From JASHUC01 sp963849095 (lineage in GTDB: Bacteria; Pseudomonadota; Gammaproteobacteria; Steroidobacterales; Steroidobacteraceae): DNA of 64,000 nucleotides. Under the pieces are notes generated by a model that did not search any database, was not told the origin of the DNA, and saw nothing but the letters and a program-made list of their open reading frames with translations. Both the position numbers and the translations under genes were made by a program. Positions 1-9,014 of the stretch are shown here, piece after piece (the first letter of the stretch is position 1; every line of letters begins with the position of its first letter). The stretch is taken from NCBI GenBank assembly GCA_963849095.1, contig CAWKGA010000008.1, forward strand, positions 682,001 to 746,000, given 5' to 3'.

Positions 1-1791
1 CTCGATGGGCTCTTGACGGCGCCTTATCCGCTCATCCTCACCCAGTCGTTCACGTTTCTCTCCAAGGCCTCCGCGCAGGGGCTGTTGCAGCGCCAGTTCC
101 ATCGTATGACGAACGCGGGGGACTTCGCGGTCTCTCAGGCCGATGCCCTGCACGACGCCCTCGATGCGCTCACGAGTAATGCGTTCGTCATGGGAGAGCA
201 TCACTTCACGCTGCAGGTCTTGAGCGACACTGTGGCGGCGGCTTCACGGGGTGAACGAACGGTGCCGAGCGAGCCGGATCGCGCCGTGTCCGAGTCCGAG
301 CCGGAGTGGCCGACGGTGTTAAAAGCGGCCCCCTCGCCCGAGGCTCAAGCGACGGCAGCGGTGCAGGCGGCGCTGTCGGAGCGCATCGCGCACGCGCGAA
401 GCGTGCTTGCGGAGGCGGGGATGACGAGCGCGCGGGAGGACTTGGCCCTCGAGGCGGGATTCTGGGCGCAGCTCCCGGGGCAGTGGGCGCTTCGGCCGCG
501 GCGGGCGGCGGTCACGAGCCGGAATTTTGCCGCGCTCGCCCCGCATCACAACTATCCGGCGGGACGTGCGCGCGAGAATCACTGGGGCGAGGCCCTCACG
601 GTGTTCGCGACCTCCGCGCGCACCGCCTATCACTTCTCGCTCCACGCGAGCGATCCGACGGACCCGGACGGCGGGGCCCGGCGCGATACCGGGCACACCT
701 TTGTCTGCGGTCCCACGGGGTCGGGGAAAACGGTCTTCATCGGCTTTCTCATCACTCAGCTCGCCCGCTTCGGGGCGACGCAGGTGATCTTCGATAAGGA
801 CCGGGGGCTCGAGATCCTGACGCGCGCGATGGGCGGGGAGTACTTGGTCCTCAAGAGCGGGGAGCCCACGGGGCTCAATCCGCTCGCACTTCCCGTCACC
901 CCGCAGAACCTCGAGTTTCAGCGCACCTGGCTCCAACTCCTCATCGCACGGCCGGACCGCGGCCTCACGGTTGCGGAGGAGGCCGATCTCGATGAGGCGC
1001 TGCGCGCGGTGCTGGCTCTCCCCGCCGGGGCGCGGCGGCTCTCCCGGCTCATCGAGCACCTGGATGCGACGAGCGCGGAGGGGGTCTACGCGCGCCTCGC
1101 GCCGTGGTGCGAGGTCACGGGCGGTGAGCTCGCGTGGGTGTTCGATCAGGGACTCGATACGGTGGTGCCGAGGCTCACAGGTCACGCGCTCATCGGCATC
1201 GATGTCACGGAGTTCCTGTCGAACGCGGCCGTTCGCACGCCCGTGACACACTACCTCTTTCATCTGGTGCGTCTCTTGCTCGATGGGCGGCGGCTCGTGT
1301 GCTGGATGGATGAGTTCTGGCGGCTGCTCGCCGATCCGGCATTCGCGGCGTTCGCGAAGGACGGACCGAAGACCTGGCGGAAGTTGAACGCCGTCATGTG
1401 CCTCGCGACGCAGAGTCCGAGCGATGTGCTCGAGAGTCCCTTGAGCCGCACCATCATCGAGCAGACGGCGACCAAGGTGTTCTTTCCGAACGCGGATGCC
1501 CAGCGCAGCGACTACGTCCAGGGGTTTGGGCTCACGGGGCGGGAGTTCACGCTCATCCGGGATGAGCTCACGCCGGGGTCGCGGCGGTTTCTCGTCAAGC
1601 AGGGCGGCCAGAGCATCGTGTGCGAGCTCGATCTCAAGGGGTTCGACGATGCGCTCGCGGTGATCTCGGGCCGCGCGAGTGCCGTCGCCCTCATGAACCG
1701 CCTGCGGGCGGAGGGGGGAGCGGACCCGGCGCAGTGGCTGCCGCGGTTTCTGATTGACGTCGCCGAAAAGCCCCGGGTCGGTGCGACGTGA
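1..1791 (+). CDS. virB4: VirB4-family conjugation ATPase (5' partial)
   Basis: This is the C-terminal part of the large cytoplasmic ATPase that energises type IV secretion pilus assembly and DNA transfer. The reading frame is open from base 1, so the start lies outside the window; an internal TTG at 13 is not the real start. A Walker A motif GPTGSGKT lies near nt 711-731 and a Walker B-like stretch CWMDEFWRLL near nt 1300. The visible part is about 597 residues against roughly 800 for the family. It overlaps the next open frame and is followed by virB5 to virB11 in canonical order, which makes the assignment secure. Confidence 0.95.
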   Translation, partial: LDGLLTAPYPLILTQSFTFLSKASAQGLLQRQFHRMTNAGDFAVSQADALHDALDALTSNAFVMGEHHFTLQVLSDTVAAASRGERTVPSEPDRAVSESEPEWPTVLKAAPSPEAQATAAVQAALSERIAHARSVLAEAGMTSAREDLALEAGFWAQLPGQWALRPRRAAVTSRNFAALAPHHNYPAGRARENHWGEALTVFATSARTAYHFSLHASDPTDPDGGARRDTGHTFVCGPTGSGKTVFIGFLITQLARFGATQVIFDKDRGLEILTRAMGGEYLVLKSGEPTGLNPLALPVTPQNLEFQRTWLQLLIARPDRGLTVAEEADLDEALRAVLALPAGARRLSRLIEHLDATSAEGVYARLAPWCEVTGGELAWVFDQGLDTVVPRLTGHALIGIDVTEFLSNAAVRTPVTHYLFHLVRLLLDGRRLVCWMDEFWRLLADPAFAAFAKDGPKTWRKLNAVMCLATQSPSDVLESPLSRTIIEQTATKVFFPNADAQRSDYVQGFGLTGREFTLIRDELTPGSRRFLVKQGGQSIVCELDLKGFDDALAVISGRASAVALMNRLRAEGGADPAQWLPRFLIDVAEKPRVGAT

Positions 1792-1841
1792 GATCTCGCG
1801 GTGTCGCCGATTCGGGAATTCAGAGCGGGGGAGGAAATCGT

Positions 1842-2594
1842 ATGACACGAGAAGTCGTTCGAAATAGGAACGCGTCGCGCCGGGCGCGCTGGACCCCGGT
1901 CGCGGTCCTACTCCTCGCGTTCACGGGACTGACCGCCCGGCCCGCGCACGCCCAGTTTGCCGTGGTGGATGTCGGTGCGATCGCGCAGCTCATCCAGGAA
2001 GCGAGCGTGCTCGAGAAGCAGCTGCAGACGGCGCAGAGCGAGCTCGCGCAGGCGCAATCCGAGTACGCGGCCCTCACCGGGAGCCGCGGGATGCAGCCGC
2101 TGCTCTCAGGGATCAACCGCAACTACCTGCCCGCGAACGCCACGCAATTGCAACAGGTGCTGGCGGGGACTTCTGGGCCGTACGCCGCGCTCGCGCAGGC
2201 GGTGCTCACCCTCGTCAACGCGAGCGCCGTGCTCACGACGAACGACCTCAATGCGCTCTCCCCCACCGAACGCGCGGTCGTTCTCTCGGGGCGCCAGAAC
2301 TCGGCATTGCTCGCGGCGAGCAGTCAACAGGCGCTCGGCACGGCGGGCGCTCGCTTCGCCGACCTGCAGCTGCTCATCAATGCGATGTCGAGCGCTCAGG
2401 ATCCGAAGGGGACACTTGATCTGCAAGCGCGGATCGCCGCCGAGCAGGCGATGCTCGCGAACGAAGCCGTCAAGCTCGGCCAGTTGCGCCAGGTTATCGA
2501 CGGTCAACGGTTCATGGCGGATCAACAGAAGAGCGAACAAGCCGTCGCCGATGTCGGCAGCTTGCGCACGCTCACTCCGCTCACCCTGCCCTGA
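1842..2594 (+). CDS. virB5: VirB5-like minor pilus protein
   Basis: A 250-residue exported protein, probably the minor pilus-tip subunit of the conjugation machine. I chose the ATG at 1842 because GGGGGAGGAAAT precedes it at good spacing and it gives a clean signal peptide: basic N-terminus, hydrophobic core ending in PAHA, with cleavage likely before QFAVVD. The frame is open further upstream to 1788 but that extension has no ribosome site. The mature part is helical and Gln/Ala-rich (EKQLQTAQSELAQAQSEYAAL), as usual for VirB5. It sits between virB4 and virB6. Sequence conservation in this family is low, so position supports the call as much as sequence does. Confidence 0.85.
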   Translation: MTREVVRNRNASRRARWTPVAVLLLAFTGLTARPAHAQFAVVDVGAIAQLIQEASVLEKQLQTAQSELAQAQSEYAALTGSRGMQPLLSGINRNYLPANATQLQQVLAGTSGPYAALAQAVLTLVNASAVLTTNDLNALSPTERAVVLSGRQNSALLAASSQQALGTAGARFADLQLLINAMSSAQDPKGTLDLQARIAAEQAMLANEAVKLGQLRQVIDGQRFMADQQKSEQAVADVGSLRTLTPLTLP

Positions 2595-2616
2595 CTCGAG
2601 TCTCCGGGAGCCGCTC

Positions 2617-3567
2617 GTGGGGTTCTTCGCGCAATTCAACGCCTGGCTCAATGGGTTGCTCACGACCTATATCGGAAATACCGCGCAGACGGTCGCCCAG
2701 GCGCTCGAGCCGGCTGTCGTGACGCTCGCGACGCTCTACGTCATGGGGTGGGGTTACCTGCAGATCACCGGCCGGATCGATGAGCCGCTCCTCACCGGGG
2801 TCAAGCGCATTCTCACGCTCGCGGTGCTGCTCGGGATGGGACTGGATCTGTGGCTCTATAACGCGATCGTGGTCGATACGTTTTTTCAAGCCCCGAGCGA
2901 GCTCGCCTCCGCCGTGATCGGTGCATCCGATCCGGTCACCATCATCGATCAGATTCTCCTCACGGGCGGGGATGCCGCCTCGGCGCTCCTTCAGAAGGCG
3001 GGGCTGCTGTCCGGCTGGGTCTACGGGCTTGCGGGGGCGATCGTGTACGCGATGGTCGGGATCGTCGCGATCTACACGATGTTTCTCCTCGCGCTCTCAC
3101 GCATTGCCCTGTCCATCCTCCTGGCACTGGGGCCGCTGTTCTTCGCGACGTTGCTCTTTGAGTCCACGCGGCGACTCTTCGAGTCCTGGATCGCGCAGCT
3201 CGTCAATTATGCGCTTGTGACGATTCTCACGGTGCTCGTCGTCGCACTGCTCCTCGCGCTCGTCACCGCCGCCGCGCAGCAGGCCGCCTCCGACGGAGCG
3301 GCCATCACGATTGCGGAAGCGGTGCGGCTGTCGCTCACCTGCGGGCTCATTCTTCTCGTGCTGCGCCAGGTGCCGCCGATCGCGGCGGGCTTGTCGCACG
3401 GGGTGGCGCTCTCGAGCTTTCACGTGGTGGGCGGGGCGGTGTCGTGGGGGATGGGTCGGGGCGCGCGGGCGCTGACGGGTTTTGTGCCCGGGCGGGCGGC
3501 CCTGGGCGCGGCGGCGCTGCGGGCGGCGAGCGGGGCGGGGGCCTCTGGCGGGGCGGAGGCCTCGTAA
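2617..3567 (+). CDS. virB6: VirB6/TrbL-family inner-membrane protein
   Basis: A 316-residue polytopic inner-membrane protein forming part of the DNA translocation channel. Start is GTG 2617, giving MGFFAQFNAWLNGLL, preceded by CGGGAG. At least five hydrophobic segments are visible (around TLATLYVMGWGYL, LTLAVLLGMGLDLWLY, GLAGAIVYAMVGIVAIYTMFL, ALSILLALGPLFFATLL, VTILTVLVVALLLALV). The tail is a Gly/Ala-rich low-complexity segment. It starts 22 nt after virB5 ends. Gene order and topology both fit VirB6. Confidence 0.9.
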   Translation: MGFFAQFNAWLNGLLTTYIGNTAQTVAQALEPAVVTLATLYVMGWGYLQITGRIDEPLLTGVKRILTLAVLLGMGLDLWLYNAIVVDTFFQAPSELASAVIGASDPVTIIDQILLTGGDAASALLQKAGLLSGWVYGLAGAIVYAMVGIVAIYTMFLLALSRIALSILLALGPLFFATLLFESTRRLFESWIAQLVNYALVTILTVLVVALLLALVTAAAQQAASDGAAITIAEAVRLSLTCGLILLVLRQVPPIAAGLSHGVALSSFHVVGGAVSWGMGRGARALTGFVPGRAALGAAALRAASGAGASGGAEAS

Positions 3568-3609
3568 GAGGGCGTGCCGGTGACGGACGGGTCCAATAGG
3601 GGAGAGGCC

Positions 3610-3894
3610 GTGAAGTGTCTGCAGTGTGTTGCGATGGGGGTGCTCGTCACCGTCGCGGGTTGTGCGAGCGATCCGGCGCCCAAGGTGTCGTGCTCGGGAC
3701 CGTGGACGGAGATCGGGGGCGATGCGCAGGCTGAGGCAGGTACCCCGTCCGCGTCGGGCGGGGAGAAACAGCGGGTCAACCCTGCGCCGGCGCAAGCCGG
3801 TGCGCCGGTGCCAGCCGTTGCCCCGGTGCAAACCGGTGCCCCGGCGCAGTCGAGTGCCCCGGCGCAGCCGGCGGGAGCGGGCCGTGGGGCGTGA
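3610..3894 (+). CDS. virB7: VirB7-like lipoprotein
   Basis: A 94-residue small lipoprotein. GTG 3610 gives MKCLQCVAMGVLVTVAGC, with a lipobox VAGC whose Cys would be lipidated and anchored to the outer membrane; GGGAGAGG precedes the start. A further Cys in KVSCSGPW could form the disulfide that VirB7 makes with VirB9. After residue 60 the sequence becomes Pro/Ala/Gln-rich imperfect repeats (PAQAGAPVPAVAPVQTGAP). The last 11 nt overlap virB8. The call rests on position, lipobox and the second Cys. Confidence 0.75.
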   Translation: MKCLQCVAMGVLVTVAGCASDPAPKVSCSGPWTEIGGDAQAEAGTPSASGGEKQRVNPAPAQAGAPVPAVAPVQTGAPAQSSAPAQPAGAGRGA

Positions 3895-4609
3895 TGCCGA
3901 GCTCGAGGCGTATCTCAGCGAGGCCGCGGGCTGGGATCGCGATCGGGCGGAGATGTTCCGGGTGAGTGCGCGGCGGGCGTGGGCGGTCGCGGGGATGGGG
4001 TGGATCGCCACGCTCCTCGCCCTTGGCGCGGTGTTCGCGCTCACGCCGCTGAAGACTGTGCGGCCGTTTCTCATTCGGGTCGATCGCTCGACGGGCGTCG
4101 TTGATGTGGTGCCGGAACTGCGTCCCGGAGCGTCCGTGCCGGAGGCCGTCACGCGGTATCTGCTCACGCACTACGTGTCGGTGTGCGAGCGCTTCAACTT
4201 CTCGACCGCGGAGAGCGATTACGAGGAGTGCGGGGCGTTTCACTCCCCGCAACTGAATCAGGCGTGGTATGCGAAGTGGAATCCGGCCAACCGCTCCTCG
4301 CCCCTGAATCTCTATAAGGACGGGACCGAGCTCACGGCCGAGGTGAGCGCGGTGAGTTTTCTCACCCGCGCAAACAGCATTCAAGATCTCGCGCAGGTCC
4401 GCTATACGGTCGCGAAGCGCACCCCGAGCGGGGTGCTGGTGGAGGTCATTCCCTACATCGCCACGCTCCAATACACGTATGTGACGCCCTCCTCCGACCC
4501 CAAGGTCCGGCAGTGGAATCCGCTCGGGTTTCGCATCGTCAGTGACCAGACCGTCCGCGAGCTCGCCGCCGATGCCGCGCCGGTTAGTGTCGCGGGAGTC
4601 GGGCGATGA
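3884..4609 (+). CDS. virB8: VirB8 inner-membrane assembly factor
   Basis: A 241-residue bitopic inner-membrane protein that nucleates the type IV secretion core. I chose GTG 3884 (RDAELEAYLSEAAGWD follows), preceded by GGGAG and overlapping virB7 by 11 nt. A single transmembrane helix lies at about residues 33-55 (VAGMGWIATLLALGAVFAL), followed by a periplasmic NTF2-like domain with PLKTVRPFLIRVDRSTGVVD and the conserved region YVTPSSDPKVRQWNPLGFRI. The open frame extends far upstream through virB7 in another frame, which is not real. The stop overlaps the virB9 ATG. Confidence 0.92.
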   Translation: MGRDAELEAYLSEAAGWDRDRAEMFRVSARRAWAVAGMGWIATLLALGAVFALTPLKTVRPFLIRVDRSTGVVDVVPELRPGASVPEAVTRYLLTHYVSVCERFNFSTAESDYEECGAFHSPQLNQAWYAKWNPANRSSPLNLYKDGTELTAEVSAVSFLTRANSIQDLAQVRYTVAKRTPSGVLVEVIPYIATLQYTYVTPSSDPKVRQWNPLGFRIVSDQTVRELAADAAPVSVAGVGR

Positions 4610-5466
4610 GCGGCTTGTGGCGCTTCGTCGCGCTCTGGGGGATCGGTGCGGTGGCGATGGGGTCGCTCGCGCGACCGAGCGGGGCGGAGGTCACCCCGGC
4701 CCGGGGCGCCGTCGATCCGCGCGTGCGCACCGCGCCGTACCAGGCCGATCAGGTGTATCGAGTGCAGGGGGCGGTCGGTATTGCGACCGACATCGAGCTT
4801 CAGCCGGGGGAGCGGTTCGTCGGGCTCGCCGGAGGCGATCTCGGGGGGATCTCGGTCTCGGTGCACGGTTCGCACGTGTTCTTGAAGCCAAAGGCCGCGC
4901 GCGTTGAGACCAATCTGACGCTGCTCACGGACCGGCGGGTGTACCGGTTCGATTACGAGGTGGAGTCGGCGAGGACGGTGAGGGGGTCCACCGGTCGAGC
5001 TGACGGAAATCAAGTCGTCTATGCGCTCCAGTTCACGTATCCGCCAGTCGTGGTCCCTGGGCCTGCGAGTCGCGTGCCCGCGGCGGGCGTTCGTCCCGGG
5101 GCTTCGGCTCCGCCGCCCAAGCCGCCGCCGCGGGTGATCAACCGGCGATACGCGTTCTGCGGGTCGAAGGAGCTTGCGCCGGTTCGAGCCTCCGATGATG
5201 GGGTTCAGACGCGGCTCGAGTTCGGTGCACGGCAGGAGCTGCCGGCCATCTTCGTGCGCAACGCCGACGGCAGCGAGGGACTCGTCAATTTCACGGTCGA
5301 GCCGGATGCGGTCATCGTGCATCGGGTGGCTGAACGCTTGATTCTGCGGCGCGGCCGGCTCGTGGGGTGCGTGTGGAACCGGGCGTACCGGGGGGCCGGT
5401 GAGCGGTTACCGACGGGGACGGTCGTTCCCGGAGTGACGCGCGCGCTCAAGGCGGTGCGGCCGTGA
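4606..5466 (+). CDS. virB9: VirB9 outer-membrane core-complex protein
   Basis: A 286-residue periplasmic/outer-membrane core component. Residues 1-27 are a signal peptide (WRFVALWGIGAVAMGSLA). The N-terminal domain contains the typical run YQADQVYRVQGAVGIATDIE and FVGLAGGD. A Pro-rich linker (VPGPASRVPAAGVRPGASAP) separates it from the C-terminal domain with YAFCGSKELAPVRASDDG, where family members contact VirB7 and the outer membrane. ATG 4606 overlaps the virB8 stop by 4 nt, so translation is coupled. Confidence 0.93.
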   Translation: MSGLWRFVALWGIGAVAMGSLARPSGAEVTPARGAVDPRVRTAPYQADQVYRVQGAVGIATDIELQPGERFVGLAGGDLGGISVSVHGSHVFLKPKAARVETNLTLLTDRRVYRFDYEVESARTVRGSTGRADGNQVVYALQFTYPPVVVPGPASRVPAAGVRPGASAPPPKPPPRVINRRYAFCGSKELAPVRASDDGVQTRLEFGARQELPAIFVRNADGSEGLVNFTVEPDAVIVHRVAERLILRRGRLVGCVWNRAYRGAGERLPTGTVVPGVTRALKAVRP

Positions 5467-6737
5467 GGTTCTGGCGGCGGTCGTCCGCCGGCCCGGTCCG
5501 CGAGGCGCGCACTCCCGGAGCGTCGGTGCCGGAAGGCGCCGACGCGGAGGTCCCCTCCAGGGCCCTCGGTCGGGGGCGTCCCCAGGTTCAGAAGCTGCGC
5601 TCGGTCGAGGCGCGCGTGGGGAACGCCCTGGCGCTCGCGCTCTTTGGCGTGCTCGCGGCGGGCGTTCTCATCTGGTACTACGCGCGCGCGTGGTCGAGGC
5701 CTCACGCGGCACGCGCGGCGGTGCAGGCCGCGACCGCCGCACGAGCGGGGGGTGAGATGACTCTACCGGCGCTCTCGATCCCGCAGCGGCCGGTTCCGGT
5801 GATCGTCGTGAAAGCGGATGCATCCTCGAGCGCTCCGCCTGCGCTTCAATCCGTGGCGATGGCGGGCGGTGCGCCGAGTGTGTCCCTTCCGCCTTTGAGT
5901 TCGACGCCCGTGCCGGTGGGGCAGGTCCGCTCCGATCGGGTGCACCGCGCGACAGCGAACCTCCAACGGCCGTTGTCGGGCCCGCTGTTCGAGGGCGCCT
6001 CGGATCCGAATTCCGGGGGCGAGGCAGTCGGCGCTGCCGTGGAAGGCGGTGCGGCGGCGGCGCACGCCGATGCCGGCGCGGGCGCGGATACCTCCTCGGC
6101 ATCGGCCTCGCTCGCCCCGTCCGTCGTCCCGGCGACCGCGGCGAGCGAGCTCGGCTCGCTCGATCTGACGCTCACCAAGGGCTCGAGCATCGACTGTACG
6201 CTCGAGACCGCGATCGATTCGACGTTGCCGGGTCTTGCGACCTGCGTGACGGCGACCGATGTCTTCGGGGCGAGCGGTAAGGTGGTGCTGCTGGAGCGCG
6301 GGACGCTGCTCGTGGGGGAGACGCGCTCGGACGTGCGCGCCGGCCAGGCGCGACTCTTCGTCCTGTGGACCACCGCGCGGACCCCGAATGGGGTGGTGGT
6401 CAACTTGGACTCTCAGGGTACTGATTCGCTCGGTCGCGCGGGCTTGCCGGGAAGGGTCGAGCGGCAGTGGGGCGAGCGGTTCGGAGCGGCGGTGATGCTG
6501 TCCGTGATCGAGGGCGCGGTCGCGGCCGGCGTCGCCTCCCAAGAGAAGCCGGGGAGCTCGTCGGTGGTGATCGATCCGACGGGGGCGAGCGACGTGCTCA
6601 CCGAGGCGCTGCGGCAGAGCGCGGCTCTCGCGCCGAAGATCGTCAAGGCTCAGGGCGATCGGATCGCGATTCTCGTGGAGCGCGACATCGATTTCCGTTC
6701 CGTGTACACCCTCAACCCCATGCCGCCCTCGAGATGA
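5463..6737 (+). CDS. virB10: VirB10/TrbI core-complex protein
   Basis: A 424-residue protein spanning from the inner to the outer membrane. GTG 5463 overlaps the virB9 stop by 4 nt. A cytoplasmic Arg-rich tail precedes a transmembrane helix at about residues 53-73 (GNALALALFGVLAAGVLIWY). A long Ala/Pro/Ser-rich periplasmic linker follows, then the TrbI beta-barrel domain from about residue 230: LTKGSSIDCTLETAIDSTLPG, DVFGASGKVVLLERGT, and GVVVNLDSQGTDSLGRAGLP. Confidence 0.95.
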   Translation: MRFWRRSSAGPVREARTPGASVPEGADAEVPSRALGRGRPQVQKLRSVEARVGNALALALFGVLAAGVLIWYYARAWSRPHAARAAVQAATAARAGGEMTLPALSIPQRPVPVIVVKADASSSAPPALQSVAMAGGAPSVSLPPLSSTPVPVGQVRSDRVHRATANLQRPLSGPLFEGASDPNSGGEAVGAAVEGGAAAAHADAGAGADTSSASASLAPSVVPATAASELGSLDLTLTKGSSIDCTLETAIDSTLPGLATCVTATDVFGASGKVVLLERGTLLVGETRSDVRAGQARLFVLWTTARTPNGVVVNLDSQGTDSLGRAGLPGRVERQWGERFGAAVMLSVIEGAVAAGVASQEKPGSSSVVIDPTGASDVLTEALRQSAALAPKIVKAQGDRIAILVERDIDFRSVYTLNPMPPSR

Positions 6738-7774
6738 GCGCGGCAGGGGCTCTCGGGGCGGAGCGCTCCTCGCTCGAGCACGCGCTCGATCCGCTTCGGC
6801 CCCTGCTCGAGGATGCCGCCCTCACCGAGCTCTGCATCAATACTCCGGGCGAGGCGTTCATCGAGCGCGCTCGGGTCTGGACGCGCGTCGCGCTTCCCTT
6901 TGCGACGTTTGAGTGGTGCGTGCGGTTCGCCAAGCTCATCGCCAATGCGAGCCGGCAGCGCATCGATGCGACCCAGCCGCTGCTCTCGGCGGCCCTGCCC
7001 TCGGGCGAGCGGGTGCAGATCGCGATTCCCCCCGCGACGCGTGCGGGGACGGTCGCGATGGCGATTCGCCGGCCGGCGGCGGTGGTGTGGACGGTCGCGG
7101 AGCTCGCGGCCTCGGGTCTCTTCGCCCGAACGCGGCGGACGGGGGAGGAGGTGAGCGCCGTCGAACACCAGCTCGCGCAGCTCTACGCCGAGCGGCGGTT
7201 CGAGGCGCTGATGCGATTTGCGGTGATCTCGCGGCAGAACATTCTCGTCTCCGGCCCCACGGGCTCGGGCAAGACGACCTGGACGAAGGCGCTGATCCGG
7301 GAGATTTCCACCGAGGAGCGGCTCATCACAATCGAGGATGCCGCCGAGCTCGTCCTCGACCGGCATCCCAATCACGTGCGGCTCTTCTACTCCAAGGACG
7401 GGCAGGGTCGCGCGCGCGTGACGCCGAAGGAGTTGCTCGAGAGCTGTCTGCGCCTGCGGCCCGATCGGATCCTGCTCGCGGAGCTCCGAGGAGAGGAGGC
7501 GTATTACTACCTGCGCAACGTCTCGAGCGGCCACCCCGGGTCGATCACGAGCATTCATGCCGGGAGCTGTCAGCTCGCCTTCGAGCAGCTCGTGCTCATG
7601 GTCAAGCAGAGCCCGGGCGGGCAGGGACTCGCGCGGGAGGATATCCACGCGCTCGTCCGATCGCTCGTCGATATCGTCATTCAGTTCGGGGTCGAGGGGG
7701 GCAAGAGGGGGATTGAGGAGATTGCGATGCCGAGAATCGACGGACAGGGACTCGCGAGCCGGCGAGTGACTTAA
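6734..7774 (+). CDS. virB11: VirB11 traffic ATPase
   Basis: A 346-residue hexameric AAA+ ATPase on the cytoplasmic face of the type IV secretion system. ATG 6734 overlaps the virB10 stop by 4 nt. A Walker A motif GPTGSGKTTW lies at about residue 174. The Asp box (TIEDAAELVL), the Walker B region (LRPDRILLAELRGEEAYYYL) and the His box (SGHPGSITSIHAGS) are all present, so the copy looks intact. The last 340 nt and about 85 nt of downstream sequence recur in decayed form at 9530-9959. Confidence 0.95.
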   Translation: MSAAGALGAERSSLEHALDPLRPLLEDAALTELCINTPGEAFIERARVWTRVALPFATFEWCVRFAKLIANASRQRIDATQPLLSAALPSGERVQIAIPPATRAGTVAMAIRRPAAVVWTVAELAASGLFARTRRTGEEVSAVEHQLAQLYAERRFEALMRFAVISRQNILVSGPTGSGKTTWTKALIREISTEERLITIEDAAELVLDRHPNHVRLFYSKDGQGRARVTPKELLESCLRLRPDRILLAELRGEEAYYYLRNVSSGHPGSITSIHAGSCQLAFEQLVLMVKQSPGGQGLAREDIHALVRSLVDIVIQFGVEGGKRGIEEIAMPRIDGQGLASRRVT

Positions 7775-7858
7775 GGAATCTCCGAAGACTGGGGCAGGAG
7801 GAGTGATCGGAGAGCATCTGACGAATTGCGGCGCACGTTTCAGCTTGTGGAACTGCGC
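7430..7858 (+). repeat. Direct repeat, copy 1 (virB11 3' end plus tail)
   Basis: The last third of virB11 plus about 85 nt beyond its stop (TAAGGAATCTCCGAAGAC, then TTTCAGCTTGTGGAACTGCG). The same order of bases recurs at 9530-9959 with roughly 85 percent identity by eye. The pair brackets three small genes. Confidence 0.85.
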
Positions 7859-7881
7859 GGTAACGAGGCGCCGGCGCTGGC

Positions 7882-8187
7882 TCAGTTGAAAGGGGCGAAG
7901 GAGACGCCCTGAGCCTTCGAGACAGCGCCCAGAAGCGCTGCGACCATGGCGTGAAATAGGGAGGGGTTGATTTCGTAGCGGGCGAGGACGAGAGGAGGCT
8001 GGCCGTTCGGGGTGATCGATGCGGAAAGGAGGAACAGGCGGGCACGATCGTCGCGGAGGGCGATGAAGCGATAGCGGAAGCCGGCGGGGTATTCTCGATT
8101 GACAACGGGCGTCGACTCCCAGGCTTGGTGCGGGAAGATGGTCTTGAAGTCCGGCGCGAAGCGCGAGTCCTCCCAGAGCGGGTCCAT
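7882..8187 (-). CDS. Hypothetical protein
   Basis: A 101-residue protein starting MDPLWEDSRFAPDFKTIFPH; I do not recognise the family. I prefer ATG 8187 because the upstream extension to 8292 is Arg/Pro-rich and looks non-coding. The internal composition (AGFRYRFIALRDDRARLFLL, LVLARYEINPSLFHAMVAAL) looks like a folded alpha/beta domain. No clear ribosome site is seen. It runs opposite to virB11 and lies between the two virB11 tail repeats, suggesting it arrived as cargo. Confidence 0.5.
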   Translation of the reverse strand: MDPLWEDSRFAPDFKTIFPHQAWESTPVVNREYPAGFRYRFIALRDDRARLFLLSASITPNGQPPLVLARYEINPSLFHAMVAALLGAVSKAQGVSFAPFN

Positions 8188-8513
8188 GGGTCTGAGAAAA
8201 GCACGAGGACTCTGATGCGGCGCGGGATGTCGAGGTCGAACGTCGTCGGTCGGGCCGGTCGGTTGGCATCGGGCGGGTTGTCGGCTCGGCATGGCGGCGT
8301 TCCGGGTAGCGGGTGGGGGTCCCGAGAGCGTAGAGGGGAGGACAGGCTCTCACCAGAGGCAAATCGAGTGCGTTCGCGCCGAAATGGCGGCGCGGGTTCT
8401 CGGTCGACGGTGGGATCGCGTTTCGGGGCAAAGAGCCTCGATTCGCGGGTTGTCGGGGCGTACGAAGCCGGTTGGGATGGCGACGGAATCGCATCGGCTC
8501 GCCGAGGTCTGCC

Positions 8514-9014
8514 ATGTCCGAACTGTCCGCACCGCGTCGAGTTCGTATCGAGATGGACGTTCCGCGGGAGCTCGCGGGCGAGGTCGATCTGTTTCTCGCT
8601 GAGCTCACCTCGGGCGAGGCGCCGCGCTTGACCGCGCTCGCGCGGGATCGAGCGGCGATCCTCGAGCGGGCGATGGCGGCGCTCGAGGTCATCACGACGG
8701 CGATTCGCGCCCATCCCAGGACAGGGCAGGTGGGACGGCTCGTGGCGTTCCTCGCTGGGGTGTACAACGGATCCGACTATCCCTTCGACCTCACGGATCT
8801 GCGCGCACTCGACGTACGGCTCGCCGAGGCGTGCCTCGATTACCTCAACTACGACCGGCTCTGCATTCGCGAGGTGCACCGGCACATTCCGGATGGCGGC
8901 CGGGTGCTCGAGGGGTGGATCGAAGCGTACGGAATCCGGCGCCGCGCGGGGGAGGGGGTCAGCGAGCAGACCCCATCGCGAAGGGGCGGCCTGAAATCGC
9001 ACCATCGCCTATGA
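8514..9014 (+). CDS. Hypothetical protein resembling DUF7673
   Basis: A 166-residue, mostly helical protein with a highly charged N-terminus. The segment TGQVGRLVAFLAGVYNGSDY followed by PFDLTDLRALDVRLAEACLD resembles, from memory, the short accessory proteins called DUF7673 that occur on conjugative elements; I cannot verify that here. ATG 8514 is chosen over an upstream frame extension. Its stop overlaps the start of the downstream acetyltransferase by 4 nt, so the two are probably co-translated. Confidence 0.65.
   Translation: MSELSAPRRVRIEMDVPRELAGEVDLFLAELTSGEAPRLTALARDRAAILERAMAALEVITTAIRAHPRTGQVGRLVAFLAGVYNGSDYPFDLTDLRALDVRLAEACLDYLNYDRLCIREVHRHIPDGGRVLEGWIEAYGIRRRAGEGVSEQTPSRRGGLKSHHRL

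Noticed and set aside
319..1848. 509-codon open frame antisense to virB4
   Set aside because: It is the complement of a well-supported virB4 frame. Its Arg/Pro/Glu-rich product has no recognisable domain, as expected from GC-rich antisense.
6650..8767. 705-codon minus-strand frame across virB11 and the cargo start
   Set aside because: It runs antisense to virB11 and through intergenic sequence; composition is Arg/Pro/Ser-rich with no motif.
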